This document shows, piece after piece, positions 15,348 to 23,802 of a stretch of DNA of 32,664 nt. This DNA comes from an uncultured Clostridia bacterium. GTDB lineage: Bacteria > Bacillota > Clostridia > Christensenellales > Aristaeellaceae. Position 1 is the stretch's first letter. Each line of letters opens with the position of its first letter. Where the stretch lies: positions 1 through 32,664 of the forward strand of contig CAKTYE010000025.1 of NCBI GenBank assembly GCA_934631985.1. Direction: 5' to 3'. The translations under genes and the position numbers were made by a program. The notes beneath the pieces are model-generated. The model saw only the letters and a program-made list of their open reading frames with translations. It searched no databases and had not been told where the DNA came from.

Positions 15348-16124
15348 TCACGCCTTCTGCGCGGCGATGCGCCCCGCAAGCTCCAGCGCAATGTCGCACA
15401 CCCGATCCTTGTCATCCAGCCGCGCGTGGTTGGACAAGCTGCGCGGATCCCATTCCTCCCGGTCCAGGTTATCGGCGGCATAGAAGAACGTAAGCAGCTC
15501 CCTGCCGCGAAACTGCGCCATGGCTGCCAGCGCCGCGCACTCCATTTCCACGCAGATGCAGCCGGCTTCCCGGCGGCGGCGCACCTTTTCCCGGGTCTCC
15601 CGGTAAATGGCGTCCGTGGTCCAGGTCTTGCCCGTGGTGTAGTGGATCTTCAGCTCGTCCAGCAGGCCCTCGAACAGCGCCCGATGCGCCGTGTTGACGG
15701 CAATGTCATCCCCTGCCGGGGCGTAATGATAGCTGGTTCCCTCATCCCGCAGGGCGTGCGTCGGCAAAATGATGGAGCAGTCCGCAATGTCCTTATTCAG
15801 CACGCCGCAGGTGCCGAAGACCACAAGGCTCTCCACGCCCAGGGCATACAGCTCCTCCATTTGTCCCGTACACAGGGGTGCGCCCACCGCCGCCATCATC
15901 AGCGCCAGCTCCGCGCCGCCCCATTGTGCCTTGTAGATGGGAAAGGTCATATTTGCCGAGTGGATCTCAGCGATCTGCACTGCATTCAGCCGTTCCACCA
16001 TGCGCTGAAAGGTCGTATGGGAAAAGCAGCTCACCGCCACCCTCGGCATGCCGGGAACGCGCTGATACAGTTTTGCAGGCAATAGCACCTCCGGCGATAC
16101 AGGATCGAATTCTTCCAGCAGCAT
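15348..16124 (-). CDS. Nucleoside phosphorylase (PNP/UDP family)
   Basis: This 258-residue enzyme of the PNP_UDP_1 family cleaves a nucleoside with phosphate to base and ribose 1-phosphate. Motifs: VVFGTCGVL (101-109), TTDAIYRET (169-177) and VEMECAAL (192-199), where Met-Glu contacts ribose. Whether it prefers purine nucleosides or uridine is not decided by these motifs. It sits between purL and purB, with 9 bp from the purL stop, so its salvage activity is co-expressed with de novo synthesis. AAGGAG lies 5 nt before ATG and overlaps the purL stop region. Placement in a pur operon favours a purine-related role (inference). Confidence 0.85.
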   Translation of the reverse strand: MLLEEFDPVSPEVLLPAKLYQRVPGMPRVAVSCFSHTTFQRMVERLNAVQIAEIHSANMTFPIYKAQWGGAELALMMAAVGAPLCTGQMEELYALGVESLVVFGTCGVLNKDIADCSIILPTHALRDEGTSYHYAPAGDDIAVNTAHRALFEGLLDELKIHYTTGKTWTTDAIYRETREKVRRRREAGCICVEMECAALAAMAQFRGRELLTFFYAADNLDREEWDPRSLSNHARLDDKDRVCDIALELAGRIAAQKA

Positions 16125-16133
16125 AAGCGCTCC

Positions 16134-19100
16134 TTATTTGAAGTAGTCCACGCCGCCCTCAAACAGCGGCTGATATTTATTGCCGGGAACGTTCATGTAC
16201 AGGCCCTCGCCGCTGCGCTCCGTGTGACCCATCTTGCCCAGCACCCGTCCATCCGGCGAGGTAATGCCCTCAATGGCGAAATAGCTGGCGTTGGGGTTAT
16301 AGCGGGTGTCCATGGTGGGCGCGCCGTCCAAGTCCACATACTGGGTGGCGATCTGTCCGTTCGCCGCCAGGTCGCGAATCATGCCTTCCGGGCCGACGAA
16401 GCGTCCCTCGCCGTGGGAAATCGCCACGATATAGGTGTCATCCACCTGCGTGCGGCTGAGCCAGGGACTCTTATTGGAGGCAATGCGGGTGCGCACCAGC
16501 ATGGACTGGTGACGACCAATTTCATTAAAGGTCAGCGTGGGACAGCTTTCATCCGTATCCACGATCTTTCCAAAGGGAACCAGCCCCAGCTTGATCAGCG
16601 CCTGGAAGCCGTTGCAGATGCCCAGCATCAGACCGTCCCGCTTTTCCAGCAGCTCGCTCACTGCATCCTTCATCTGCGGGTTGCGGAAGAAGGCCGTGAT
16701 GAACTTCGCAGAACCGTCCGGCTCATCGCCGCCGCTGAAGCCGCCGGGCAGCACGATCATCTGGCTGTGGCGAATGATCTCCGCCGCCTGCGCAATGCTG
16801 GCGGTAATGTCCGCAGGGGTCAGGTTGTTGATGACCAGCACCTCTGCCGCGCCGCCCGCGCGCTCCACCGCACGAAGGGTGTCATACTCGCAGTTGGTGC
16901 CGGGGAACACAGGGATAAAGGCCAGGGGCTTCAGGGTCTTCACCGCAGGCGCGGCCCGCTTTTCCGCCGCATAAGTGAACTTCTCCGTGGTCTCCCCCGC
17001 ATGACCGCGATAGCTGAACACCTTGTCGAGCTTGCCCTCATACATCTCCTGCAAGGTCGCCATGTCCAGCACCTCGCCGCCGCGCACAAAGGTATAGTCC
17101 GCCGTGGTCTCTGCCACCGCCTCGCCCAGCGTGCAGTCATCCGTGCATTCCAGCAGCAGCCCGCCAAAGTGCCATGCAAAGGGATCAGCCGTATAGCTGT
17201 CCAGCATCCTTACGCCCAGGCGGTTGCCCAACGCCATTTTGAACAGGCCCTCTGCAACGCCGCCCAGGCCCAGCGCCCAGGCAGATACCACCTGGCCTGC
17301 CGCCATGGCTGTCCGCGCCGCGTCCCAGTTCTTTTTCAGTGCTGCCGTATCATGCGCGTCGCAGGCCAGCAGACGCACAGTATGTCCTGCCGCCTTGAAC
17401 TCCGGCGAGATCATCCGGGCGTTTTCCCCAGGCGCAACCGCAAAGGATACCAGCGTAGGCGGCACGTCCATCTGCTCAAAGGTGCCGGACATGCTGTCCT
17501 TGCCGCCGATCGCCGCCAGCTTCAAATCCATCTGCGCATCAAACGCGCCCAGCAGCGCCGCAAAGGGCTGGCCCCACCTGGTAGGCTCGGCGGTCATGCG
17601 CTCAAAATATTCCTGGAAGGTCAGGTAGGCCTGATGATAGTCGAAGCCCGCCGCCACCAGTTTGCTGACGGATTCCACCACCGCCAGATACGCGCCCTCA
17701 TAGGGGCTTTGCGCCATGACCTCCGGGTGGAAGCCCCAGGCCATGCCAGTGACGGTGGTCGTATTGCCGTGCAGCACGGGAATTTTCGCCACCATGGTTT
17801 GGCTGGGGGTCAGCTGCGTTTTGCCGCCGAAGGGCATCATCACCGTTCCGGCGCCAATGGTGGAGTCAAACCGCTCGCTCAGTCCCTTCTTGGAGCAGAT
17901 GTTCAGGTTGGAGACCATGCTTTCCAGCTGCCGCCCGAAGGTCTTGCCGGGGAACGGCTCCTGCCGCACCGCATCGTCCTCCACCTGTACGCGGGTGTGC
18001 TTCTCCGCGCCGTTGCTGTTCAGAAACGCCCGGGACAAATCCACAATGACGCTGCCCTTCCAGCGCATGCGCAGGCGGGGCTCCTCCGTCACCTCTGCCA
18101 CCACAGTGGCCTCCAGGTTTTCCCGACGGGCCGCCGCCAGGAATGCCGCCACGTCCTCAGGCGCCAGCACCACCGCCATGCGCTCCTGACTTTCGGAGAT
18201 GGCCAGCTCCGTGCCGTCCAGTCCCTCATATTTCTTCGGCACCAGGTCCAGATCGATGCTCAGGCCGTCCGCCAATTCGCCGATGGCGACGCTCACACCG
18301 CCCGCGCCGAAGTCGTTGCAGCGCTTGATGAGCCGCGTCACTTCGCCGTCCCGGAACAGGCGCTGCAATTTGCGCTCGGTAGGGGCATTGCCCTTCTGCA
18401 CCTCTGCGCCGCAGGTCTCGATGGATTCCTGCTTATGCGCCTTGGAGGAACCCGTTGCGCCGCCGCAGCCGTCCCGGCCCGTGCGTCCGCCCAGCAGCAC
18501 GATCTTGTCCCCGGGGACAGGCTGCTCCCGGCGCACGTTCTTTGCAGGGGCCGCCCCCACCACTGCGCCGATCTCCAGGCGCTTGGCGGCATAGCCTGGG
18601 TGATACATTTCATCCACCTGACCCGTTGCCAGACCGATCTGGTTGCCGTAGGAGGAATAGCCCGCCGCCGCCGTAGTCACCAGCTTGCGCTGGGGCAGTT
18701 TGCCGGGCAGGGTCTCGGAGACCGGGGTCAGCGGGTCCGCCGCGCCGGTGACGCGCATGGCCTGATACACATAGGTGCGTCCGCTCAGCGGATCGCGGAT
18801 CGCGCCGCCGATGCAGGTCGCCGCGCCGCCGAAGGGTTCAATCTCGGTGGGATGGTTATGCGTCTCATTCTTAAACATGAACAGCCAGGGTTCCTTTTTG
18901 CCGTCCACGTCCACATCGATCTTGATGGAGCAGGCGTTGATTTCCTCGCTTTCGTCCAGGTTGGACAGATAGCCCTCCTTCTTCAGTGCCTTGCCGCCCA
19001 TGGTCGCCATGTCCATCAGGTTGATGGGCTTCTGACGGTCACCGTAGACCGCCTTGCGGGCTGCCAGATAACGCTGGAATGCCTTTTCCACCGCAGGCTT

Positions 19101-19814
19101 ATGGATTTCCACGCTGTCGATGGTGGTCAGGAAGGTCGTGTGGCGGCAATGGTCACTCCAATAGGTGTCGATCATGCGGATCTCCGTCAGCGTGGGGTCG
19201 CGATGCTCGCTGGCGAAGTAATCCCGGCAGAAAGCCAGATCATCGTCATCCATGGCAAGGCCGTACTTTTTGACGAAGGCGTCTACCTGCTCCGCGTTCA
19301 TCTGCGTGAAGCCATGCAGCGTTTCCACAGTTTCCGGGGCAGCGTACTGCTGACGCAGGGTAGTCTTTTCCGCAAGCTCGGCCTCGCGGCTTTCCACGGG
19401 GTTGATCACATGCTTCTTAATGCGGGCCAGTTCATCCGCCGTGGGCGTACCGCTGAGCAGATAGACCCGCGCAGTGCGCACAGTGGGACGTTCACACTGG
19501 CCCACCAGCTGAATGCACTCCTCGCAGGAGGCCGCCCGCTGGTCATACTGACCGGGCAGGTACTCCACGGCAAAGGTCACATCCGCATCCGTGGGCAGAG
19601 CCGTAAAGTGCCTATCCAGCTGCGGCTCAAAAAACACGATGGGCAGGCAGCGCTCAAACAGCTGCGCGTCAACGCCCTCCACGTCATAACGATTCAGCAG
19701 GCGCAGGCCCGTGACGCTCTTGATCTGCAAAATGTGCCGAAGCTCCCACAGCAGATGCTTGGCTTCCACGGCATAGGGGGTCTTTTTCTCAACGTAAATG
19801 CGATAAACGCTCAT
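16134..19814 (-). CDS. purL: Phosphoribosylformylglycinamidine synthase, one-chain form
   Basis: This converts FGAR, ATP and glutamine to FGAM. The 1226-residue chain contains all parts that PurS, PurL and PurQ share out in Bacillus: an N-terminal PurS-like region, the ATP-binding AIRS-fold core (WSDHCRHTTF near residue 220, FKNETHNHPTEIEPFGG near 315), and a C-terminal glutamine amidotransferase with FPGTNCEYDT, LPGGFSGGDE and nucleophile Cys1067 (LGICNGFQAL) with His1197 and Glu1199. The length and sequence match the clostridial/Bacteroides clade of large PurL. GGAGGAG overlaps the purD stop just upstream. No separate purS or purQ is needed or present. Confidence 0.95.
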   Translation of the reverse strand: MSVYRIYVEKKTPYAVEAKHLLWELRHILQIKSVTGLRLLNRYDVEGVDAQLFERCLPIVFFEPQLDRHFTALPTDADVTFAVEYLPGQYDQRAASCEECIQLVGQCERPTVRTARVYLLSGTPTADELARIKKHVINPVESREAELAEKTTLRQQYAAPETVETLHGFTQMNAEQVDAFVKKYGLAMDDDDLAFCRDYFASEHRDPTLTEIRMIDTYWSDHCRHTTFLTTIDSVEIHKPAVEKAFQRYLAARKAVYGDRQKPINLMDMATMGGKALKKEGYLSNLDESEEINACSIKIDVDVDGKKEPWLFMFKNETHNHPTEIEPFGGAATCIGGAIRDPLSGRTYVYQAMRVTGAADPLTPVSETLPGKLPQRKLVTTAAAGYSSYGNQIGLATGQVDEMYHPGYAAKRLEIGAVVGAAPAKNVRREQPVPGDKIVLLGGRTGRDGCGGATGSSKAHKQESIETCGAEVQKGNAPTERKLQRLFRDGEVTRLIKRCNDFGAGGVSVAIGELADGLSIDLDLVPKKYEGLDGTELAISESQERMAVVLAPEDVAAFLAAARRENLEATVVAEVTEEPRLRMRWKGSVIVDLSRAFLNSNGAEKHTRVQVEDDAVRQEPFPGKTFGRQLESMVSNLNICSKKGLSERFDSTIGAGTVMMPFGGKTQLTPSQTMVAKIPVLHGNTTTVTGMAWGFHPEVMAQSPYEGAYLAVVESVSKLVAAGFDYHQAYLTFQEYFERMTAEPTRWGQPFAALLGAFDAQMDLKLAAIGGKDSMSGTFEQMDVPPTLVSFAVAPGENARMISPEFKAAGHTVRLLACDAHDTAALKKNWDAARTAMAAGQVVSAWALGLGGVAEGLFKMALGNRLGVRMLDSYTADPFAWHFGGLLLECTDDCTLGEAVAETTADYTFVRGGEVLDMATLQEMYEGKLDKVFSYRGHAGETTEKFTYAAEKRAAPAVKTLKPLAFIPVFPGTNCEYDTLRAVERAGGAAEVLVINNLTPADITASIAQAAEIIRHSQMIVLPGGFSGGDEPDGSAKFITAFFRNPQMKDAVSELLEKRDGLMLGICNGFQALIKLGLVPFGKIVDTDESCPTLTFNEIGRHQSMLVRTRIASNKSPWLSRTQVDDTYIVAISHGEGRFVGPEGMIRDLAANGQIATQYVDLDGAPTMDTRYNPNASYFAIEGITSPDGRVLGKMGHTERSGEGLYMNVPGNKYQPLFEGGVDYFK

Positions 19815-19826
19815 GCTTGCTCCTCC

Positions 19827-21101
19827 TCAGTGCAGTGCCGCCAGCGCCCGCTGACCGATGTCCCGGCGCATGTGCAGGTCGGTAAAATGAATTTTCTCCG
19901 CCGCGTCGTAGGCTGCCGCCACGGCCTTTTCCAAGCTCTCCCCCACAGCCGTCACGCCCAGCACACGTCCGCCGCTGGTAACGATTTCGCCTTTCTCATT
20001 CCGGCGTGTTCCCGCATGGAACACATGGGCGGTCTTTTCCGCTTCCTTCAGCCCGGTAATGGGATAGCCCGTTTCATAGTGCTGCGGGTATCCCCCGGAG
20101 GCCAGCACCACACAGCAGGCTGCCTGATCGGCAAACTGCACAGGCGTTTCCGCCAGGGTACCGTTGGTGGTAGCCTGCATGATGGTCAACAGGTCGCTTT
20201 CCAGCAGCGGCAGCACCACCTGCGTTTCCGGGTCGCCGAAGCGGCAGTTATATTCAATGACCTTCGGTCCCTTCGGGGTCAGCATCAGGCCAAAGTACAA
20301 ACAGCCGCGGAAGGTACGTCCCTCGGCATTCATGGCGCGGATGGTCGGCAGGAAGATTGTCTCCATGCACTGAGCCGCAATGTCCGCCGTATAATATGGG
20401 TTCGGGGCAATGGTTCCCATGCCGCCGGTGTTCAGGCCCTCGTCGTGATCCAATGCGCGCTTATGATCCATGGAGGACACCATGGGCTTCACGCATGTCC
20501 CGTCAGTAAAGGTCAGCACGGACACCTCCGGCCCGGTCAGAAACTCCTCGATGACCACGCGGCTGCCGGACATGCCGAAGCGGTTATCCACCATCATGGA
20601 ACGCACCGCGTCCCGGGCCTCCTCGCGGGTCGGACAGATCAGCACGCCCTTGCCCAGTGCCAGTCCGTCCGCCTTGACCACCAGGGGCAGCGCTGCGTTC
20701 TCCACATAGTCCAGCGCCTTGGCATAGTCGTCGAACACCTCATACTGGGCCGTAGGAATGCCGTATTTCTTCATCAGCCCCTTGGCAAAGACCTTGCTGC
20801 CCTCGATGATGGCGGCCTTCTTCTCCGGCCCAAAGGCAGGGATACCCTTTTCCCGCAGCAGATCCACCAGCCCCAAGCACAGCGGATCGTCTGGGGCGAC
20901 CACCACATAGTCCATCCCTTCCTTCACACAGAAGTCTGTGATGGCTTGAATATCCGTCGCCTTGATGGGCAGGCATTCCGCGATGGCTGCCATGCCCCCG
21001 TTGCCCGGTGCGGCATAGAGCTTCTCGACCTGGGGATTCATTGCAAGTTTCGCAGCGATAACGTGTTCGCGCCCGCCCCCGCCAACGATCAAAACCTTCA
21101 T
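19827..21101 (-). CDS. purD: Phosphoribosylamine-glycine ligase (GAR synthetase)
   Basis: PurD joins glycine to phosphoribosylamine with ATP, the second step of purine synthesis. It has 424 residues: an N-terminal Rossmann-like part (MKVLIVGGGGREHVIAAKL), an ATP-grasp core (LVVKADGLALGKGVLI; FTDGTCVKPM; NTGGMGTIAPNP; YNCRFGDPETQVVLP) and a C-terminal domain (VLASGGYP; GGRVLGVTAVG). AAGGAGGT lies 6 nt before ATG. It is separated from purH by 166 bp that contains a strong hairpin, and runs into purL with a 12-bp gap. Confidence 0.96.
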   Translation of the reverse strand: MKVLIVGGGGREHVIAAKLAMNPQVEKLYAAPGNGGMAAIAECLPIKATDIQAITDFCVKEGMDYVVVAPDDPLCLGLVDLLREKGIPAFGPEKKAAIIEGSKVFAKGLMKKYGIPTAQYEVFDDYAKALDYVENAALPLVVKADGLALGKGVLICPTREEARDAVRSMMVDNRFGMSGSRVVIEEFLTGPEVSVLTFTDGTCVKPMVSSMDHKRALDHDEGLNTGGMGTIAPNPYYTADIAAQCMETIFLPTIRAMNAEGRTFRGCLYFGLMLTPKGPKVIEYNCRFGDPETQVVLPLLESDLLTIMQATTNGTLAETPVQFADQAACCVVLASGGYPQHYETGYPITGLKEAEKTAHVFHAGTRRNEKGEIVTSGGRVLGVTAVGESLEKAVAAAYDAAEKIHFTDLHMRRDIGQRALAALH

Positions 21102-21135
21102 ACAGCGACCTCCTTGTAGTGTGTGAAAGAGGACT

Positions 21136-21192
21136 GCGAGGGAGGCGGCTTCTCTAAGAGAAGCCCCTCCCTCGCGCTCCCTCCCGAAGAGC
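21136..21192. repeat. Intercistronic hairpin repeat, short form
   Basis: The arms 21136-21153 and 21159-21175 pair (GCGAGGGAGGCGGCTTCT with AGAAGCCCCTCCCTCGC, one bulged base) around a 5-nt loop, followed by CGCTCCCTCCCGAAGAGCAG. The same stem and tail flank the 198-nt palindrome at 24866-25080. There is no T run, so it is not an intrinsic terminator. It occupies the purH-purD gap. Confidence 0.75.
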
Positions 21193-21267
21193 AGCGGATG
21201 TTTTCCAGTGGGATGCTTCGATGAGGGATTGTGGAATAATAAACAATTTGTTTACATTGTGTGCTTC

Positions 21268-22443
21268 TTAGTGGTGGAACAGGCGCATGTGCGTGAAGCA
21301 CATAACCATATCATACAGGTCGCAGGTCGCGATCACGTTATCATCTCGAATGGATCCGCCGGGTTCTGCGACATATTTCACGCCGCTGCGGTGCGCCCGC
21401 TCAATGTTATCGCCAAAGGGGAAGAACGCATCGCTGCCCAGCGCCACGTCGGTGTTCTTTGCAAGCCAGGCCTGCTTTTCTTCCTTGGTCAGCGTTTCGG
21501 GCTTCACCTTGAAGAAGCGCTGCCAGCGACCCTCTGCCAGCACCTCGTCCGCCTCGTCGGAGATATACACGTCGATGGTGTTGTCCCGATCCGGGCGGGC
21601 GATCTTGTCCACAAAGGGCAGATTCAGCACCTTTTCATGCTGGCGCAGCCACCAGTTGTCCGCCTTCTGGCCCGCCAGACGGGTGCAGTGAATACGGCTC
21701 TGCTGGCCCGCACCCACGCCGATGGCCTGACCATCCTTCACATAGCACACGGAATTGGACTGAGTATATTTCAGCGTGATCAGTGCGATCAGCAGATCAC
21801 GGCGGGCGCTTTCAGGCAGCTCCTGATTCTTGGTCACGATTTCATTCAGCAGCGTATCATCAATGACGAACTCATTGCGGCCCTGCTCGAAGGTCACACC
21901 GAACACGTCCTTCTGCTCCACCGGGGCGGGACGATAGTCCGGATCGATCTTGACCACGTTGTAGCCGCCCTTGCGCTTCGCCGTCAGGATCGCCAGCGCT
22001 TCCGCGGTATAGCCGGGGGCAATGATGCCGTCAGACACCTCGGGCTTGATCAGCAGCGCCGTCTCCTCGTCGCACACATCGCTCAAGGCGATCCAGTCGC
22101 CGAAGGAGGACATACGGTCCGCGCCCCGGGCCCGGGCATAGGCACAGGCCAGCGGAGACAGCTTCTTATCCCCCACGAAGTAGATCTTCCGCAGGGTATC
22201 GGTCAGGGGCAGGCCCACCGCCGCACCCGCAGGGCTGACGTGCTTGAAGGAAGCCGCCGCAGGCAGGCCCGTGGCGCGCTTCAGCTCGCGCACCAGCTGC
22301 CAGCCGTTCAGCGCGTCCAGAAAATTGATGTATCCCGGCTTGCCGTTCAGCACCTCGATGGGCAGCTCGCCGGACTTCATAAAGATGCGGGAGGGCTTTT
22401 GATTGGGGTTGCAGCCGTATTTCAGCGCCAGTTCCGTTGCCAT
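21268..22443 (-). CDS. purH: Stand-alone AICAR transformylase (PurH C-terminal half only)
   Basis: This adds the last carbon of the ring: AICAR plus 10-formyl-THF to FAICAR. The 391-residue product covers only the AICARFT part. The catalytic Lys67-His68 pair is visible in SFKHVSPAG, along with GADRMSSFGDWIALSD, KYTQSNSVCYVKDG and the C-terminal GSDAFFPFGDNIERA and EPGGSIRDD. The MGS-like IMP cyclohydrolase domain that fills the first 200 residues of normal PurH is absent, and this start (AAGGAGG before ATG 22443, overlapping the upstream stop) leaves no room for it. The missing activity is supplied by the PurO-like gene just upstream. Confidence 0.93.
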   Translation of the reverse strand: MATELALKYGCNPNQKPSRIFMKSGELPIEVLNGKPGYINFLDALNGWQLVRELKRATGLPAAASFKHVSPAGAAVGLPLTDTLRKIYFVGDKKLSPLACAYARARGADRMSSFGDWIALSDVCDEETALLIKPEVSDGIIAPGYTAEALAILTAKRKGGYNVVKIDPDYRPAPVEQKDVFGVTFEQGRNEFVIDDTLLNEIVTKNQELPESARRDLLIALITLKYTQSNSVCYVKDGQAIGVGAGQQSRIHCTRLAGQKADNWWLRQHEKVLNLPFVDKIARPDRDNTIDVYISDEADEVLAEGRWQRFFKVKPETLTKEEKQAWLAKNTDVALGSDAFFPFGDNIERAHRSGVKYVAEPGGSIRDDNVIATCDLYDMVMCFTHMRLFHH

Positions 22444-22456
22444 GGGCGTTTCCTCC

Positions 22457-23170
22457 TTAGTGGTTCTTGTTGACGATGCGCGTCTCGCATGCGCCTGTTG
22501 CCAGATCGGTGTACCGCACGAACAGCGACACTTTGTTGTCGGCGTTCAGGCTGTTCCAGGTCTGTTCTGTGAAGGTATCGATGTCCCCGCAAATTGCGAC
22601 CTTTTCCGGCTCCCCGGCAAAGGACGGGATAGGGCTGCCATCGCAGCGGTAGGTGTGGATGAAGTGGCCCAGCCCCGCCCGGGTGCCGATATATTCGTAG
22701 AAGAAACGCTGCACCTGGCAGGGGTCGCCGTCATCGCTTTTCAGAATGGACAGCTTATAGAGTAGATGGCCCTTATCCTTGGTCACCAGGCCGCTGATGC
22801 GGGGGGTGTAATTGGGCGCGTCCGGCTCAAAGCAGCGGGTACGCAGCGCCGCCTCAAAGGTATAGCCCTTTTTCAGGTAATTGTAGACCGTATCTGTCTG
22901 GTCGCCGTTGGTGACGATCAGCTGATCCTTGAACACCCGAACGGGGGCGTAAATGATCAGGCTTGGGTCCACCATTTTGCTTTCGTCAAAGGCGCGGGTG
23001 ATGATGCCGCCGTCCTTTTCCACAAAGACGCGGTTGCGGCTGTTTTCGCTGCGGCCCATGATGAAATACGCCGCCACGGACTTTTTGCCCGTTTCGTCCA
23101 GGCCCAGCACAATGCCGCGTCCGGGATACGTGTTTTCTGTCAGCAGGGTATTCAGATCCATCGTCTGCAT
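22457..23170 (-). CDS. purO: IMP cyclohydrolase, PurO-like (archaeal type)
   Basis: This closes FAICAR to IMP, the last step of purine synthesis. The 237-residue product resembles the IMP_cyclohyd/PurO family rather than the MGS-like domain of PurH: NTYPGRGIVLGLDETGKK, AAYFIMGRSENSRNRVF, LIIYAPVRVFKDQLIVTNGD, PNYTPRISGLV, and a strand-rich C-terminus. The start is ATG at 23170 (GGAG 10 nt upstream); the open frame beyond it is not conserved-looking. It lies 13 bp before purH, whose ribosome binding site overlaps its stop, so the two last-step enzymes are made together. Family assignment is from remembered sequence patterns. Confidence 0.88.
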   Translation of the reverse strand: MQTMDLNTLLTENTYPGRGIVLGLDETGKKSVAAYFIMGRSENSRNRVFVEKDGGIITRAFDESKMVDPSLIIYAPVRVFKDQLIVTNGDQTDTVYNYLKKGYTFEAALRTRCFEPDAPNYTPRISGLVTKDKGHLLYKLSILKSDDGDPCQVQRFFYEYIGTRAGLGHFIHTYRCDGSPIPSFAGEPEKVAICGDIDTFTEQTWNSLNADNKVSLFVRYTDLATGACETRIVNKNH

Positions 23171-23205
23171 GATGCTTTTGCTCCTTCTCCGCATGGTCTC
23201 CCGGT

Positions 23206-23802
23206 TTACTTCTCCATGGCGCGGGCCACATCCTCCACCGCCTGGGGCAGCAGCAGCCATTCCGCCTGCTCCATCACCCGGCGCTGCAGGGTCTCAGGCG
23301 TATCGCCGGGCTGTACCTCCACGGCCTTTTGTGCAATGATCTCGCCGCCGTCGGGAATTTCGTTGACATAATGCACGGTAGCCCCGGTGATCTTCACGCC
23401 GTAATCCAGCGCGGCCTTGTGGACCTTCAGGCCATAAAATCCCGCCCCGCAAAATGCGGGAATCAAGCTGGGATGAATGTTCAAAATGCGCTTGGGATAC
23501 GCGCGAATGACGTTTTCCGGAAGGATGGTCAAGAAACCTGCCAGCACCACCAGCTGAATGTCATGCTGCCGCAGGATTTCCAGCAGTGCCTCGCCGTATT
23601 GTTCGATAGGCTGCCCCTTGTGCTTTTCCAACACCACGGCAGGCAGGCCTGCATGCTTCGCGCGGGTCAGGGCATAAGCGTCAGGCTTGCTGGAAACCAC
23701 CAGCTCCAGGTGTGCATGCGGGAGCTTGCCTGCTTTCGCTGCGTCCAGAAGGGCCTGCAAATTCGTGCCGCCGCCGGACACCAGCACCGCCGTTCTTACC
23801 AT
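23206..23802 (-). CDS. purN: Phosphoribosylglycinamide formyltransferase
   Basis: PurN formylates GAR using 10-formyl-THF. The product has 198 residues, the usual size. The catalytic triad of the family is visible: Asn108 and His110 in LNIHPSLIPAF and Asp151 in NEIPDGGEII. The N-terminus has VLVSGGGTNLQALLDA, the phosphate-binding start. The first seven bases overlap the end of purM, as expected for coupled translation, and it is followed after 35 bp by purO. Confidence 0.95.
   Translation of the reverse strand: MVRTAVLVSGGGTNLQALLDAAKAGKLPHAHLELVVSSKPDAYALTRAKHAGLPAVVLEKHKGQPIEQYGEALLEILRQHDIQLVVLAGFLTILPENVIRAYPKRILNIHPSLIPAFCGAGFYGLKVHKAALDYGVKITGATVHYVNEIPDGGEIIAQKAVEVQPGDTPETLQRRVMEQAEWLLLPQAVEDVARAMEK

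Noticed and set aside
16224..21119. A 1631-codon open frame on the plus strand opposite purL and purD
   Set aside because: It is fully antisense to two well-supported genes, has no family motifs, and is His/Gln/Arg-rich, as expected from complementary codons of a GC-rich gene.
22457..23260. Longer PurO starting at 23260 inside purN
   Set aside because: The extra Ala/Gly/Arg-rich residues are the shifted frame of purN; ATG 23170 has GGAG upstream.
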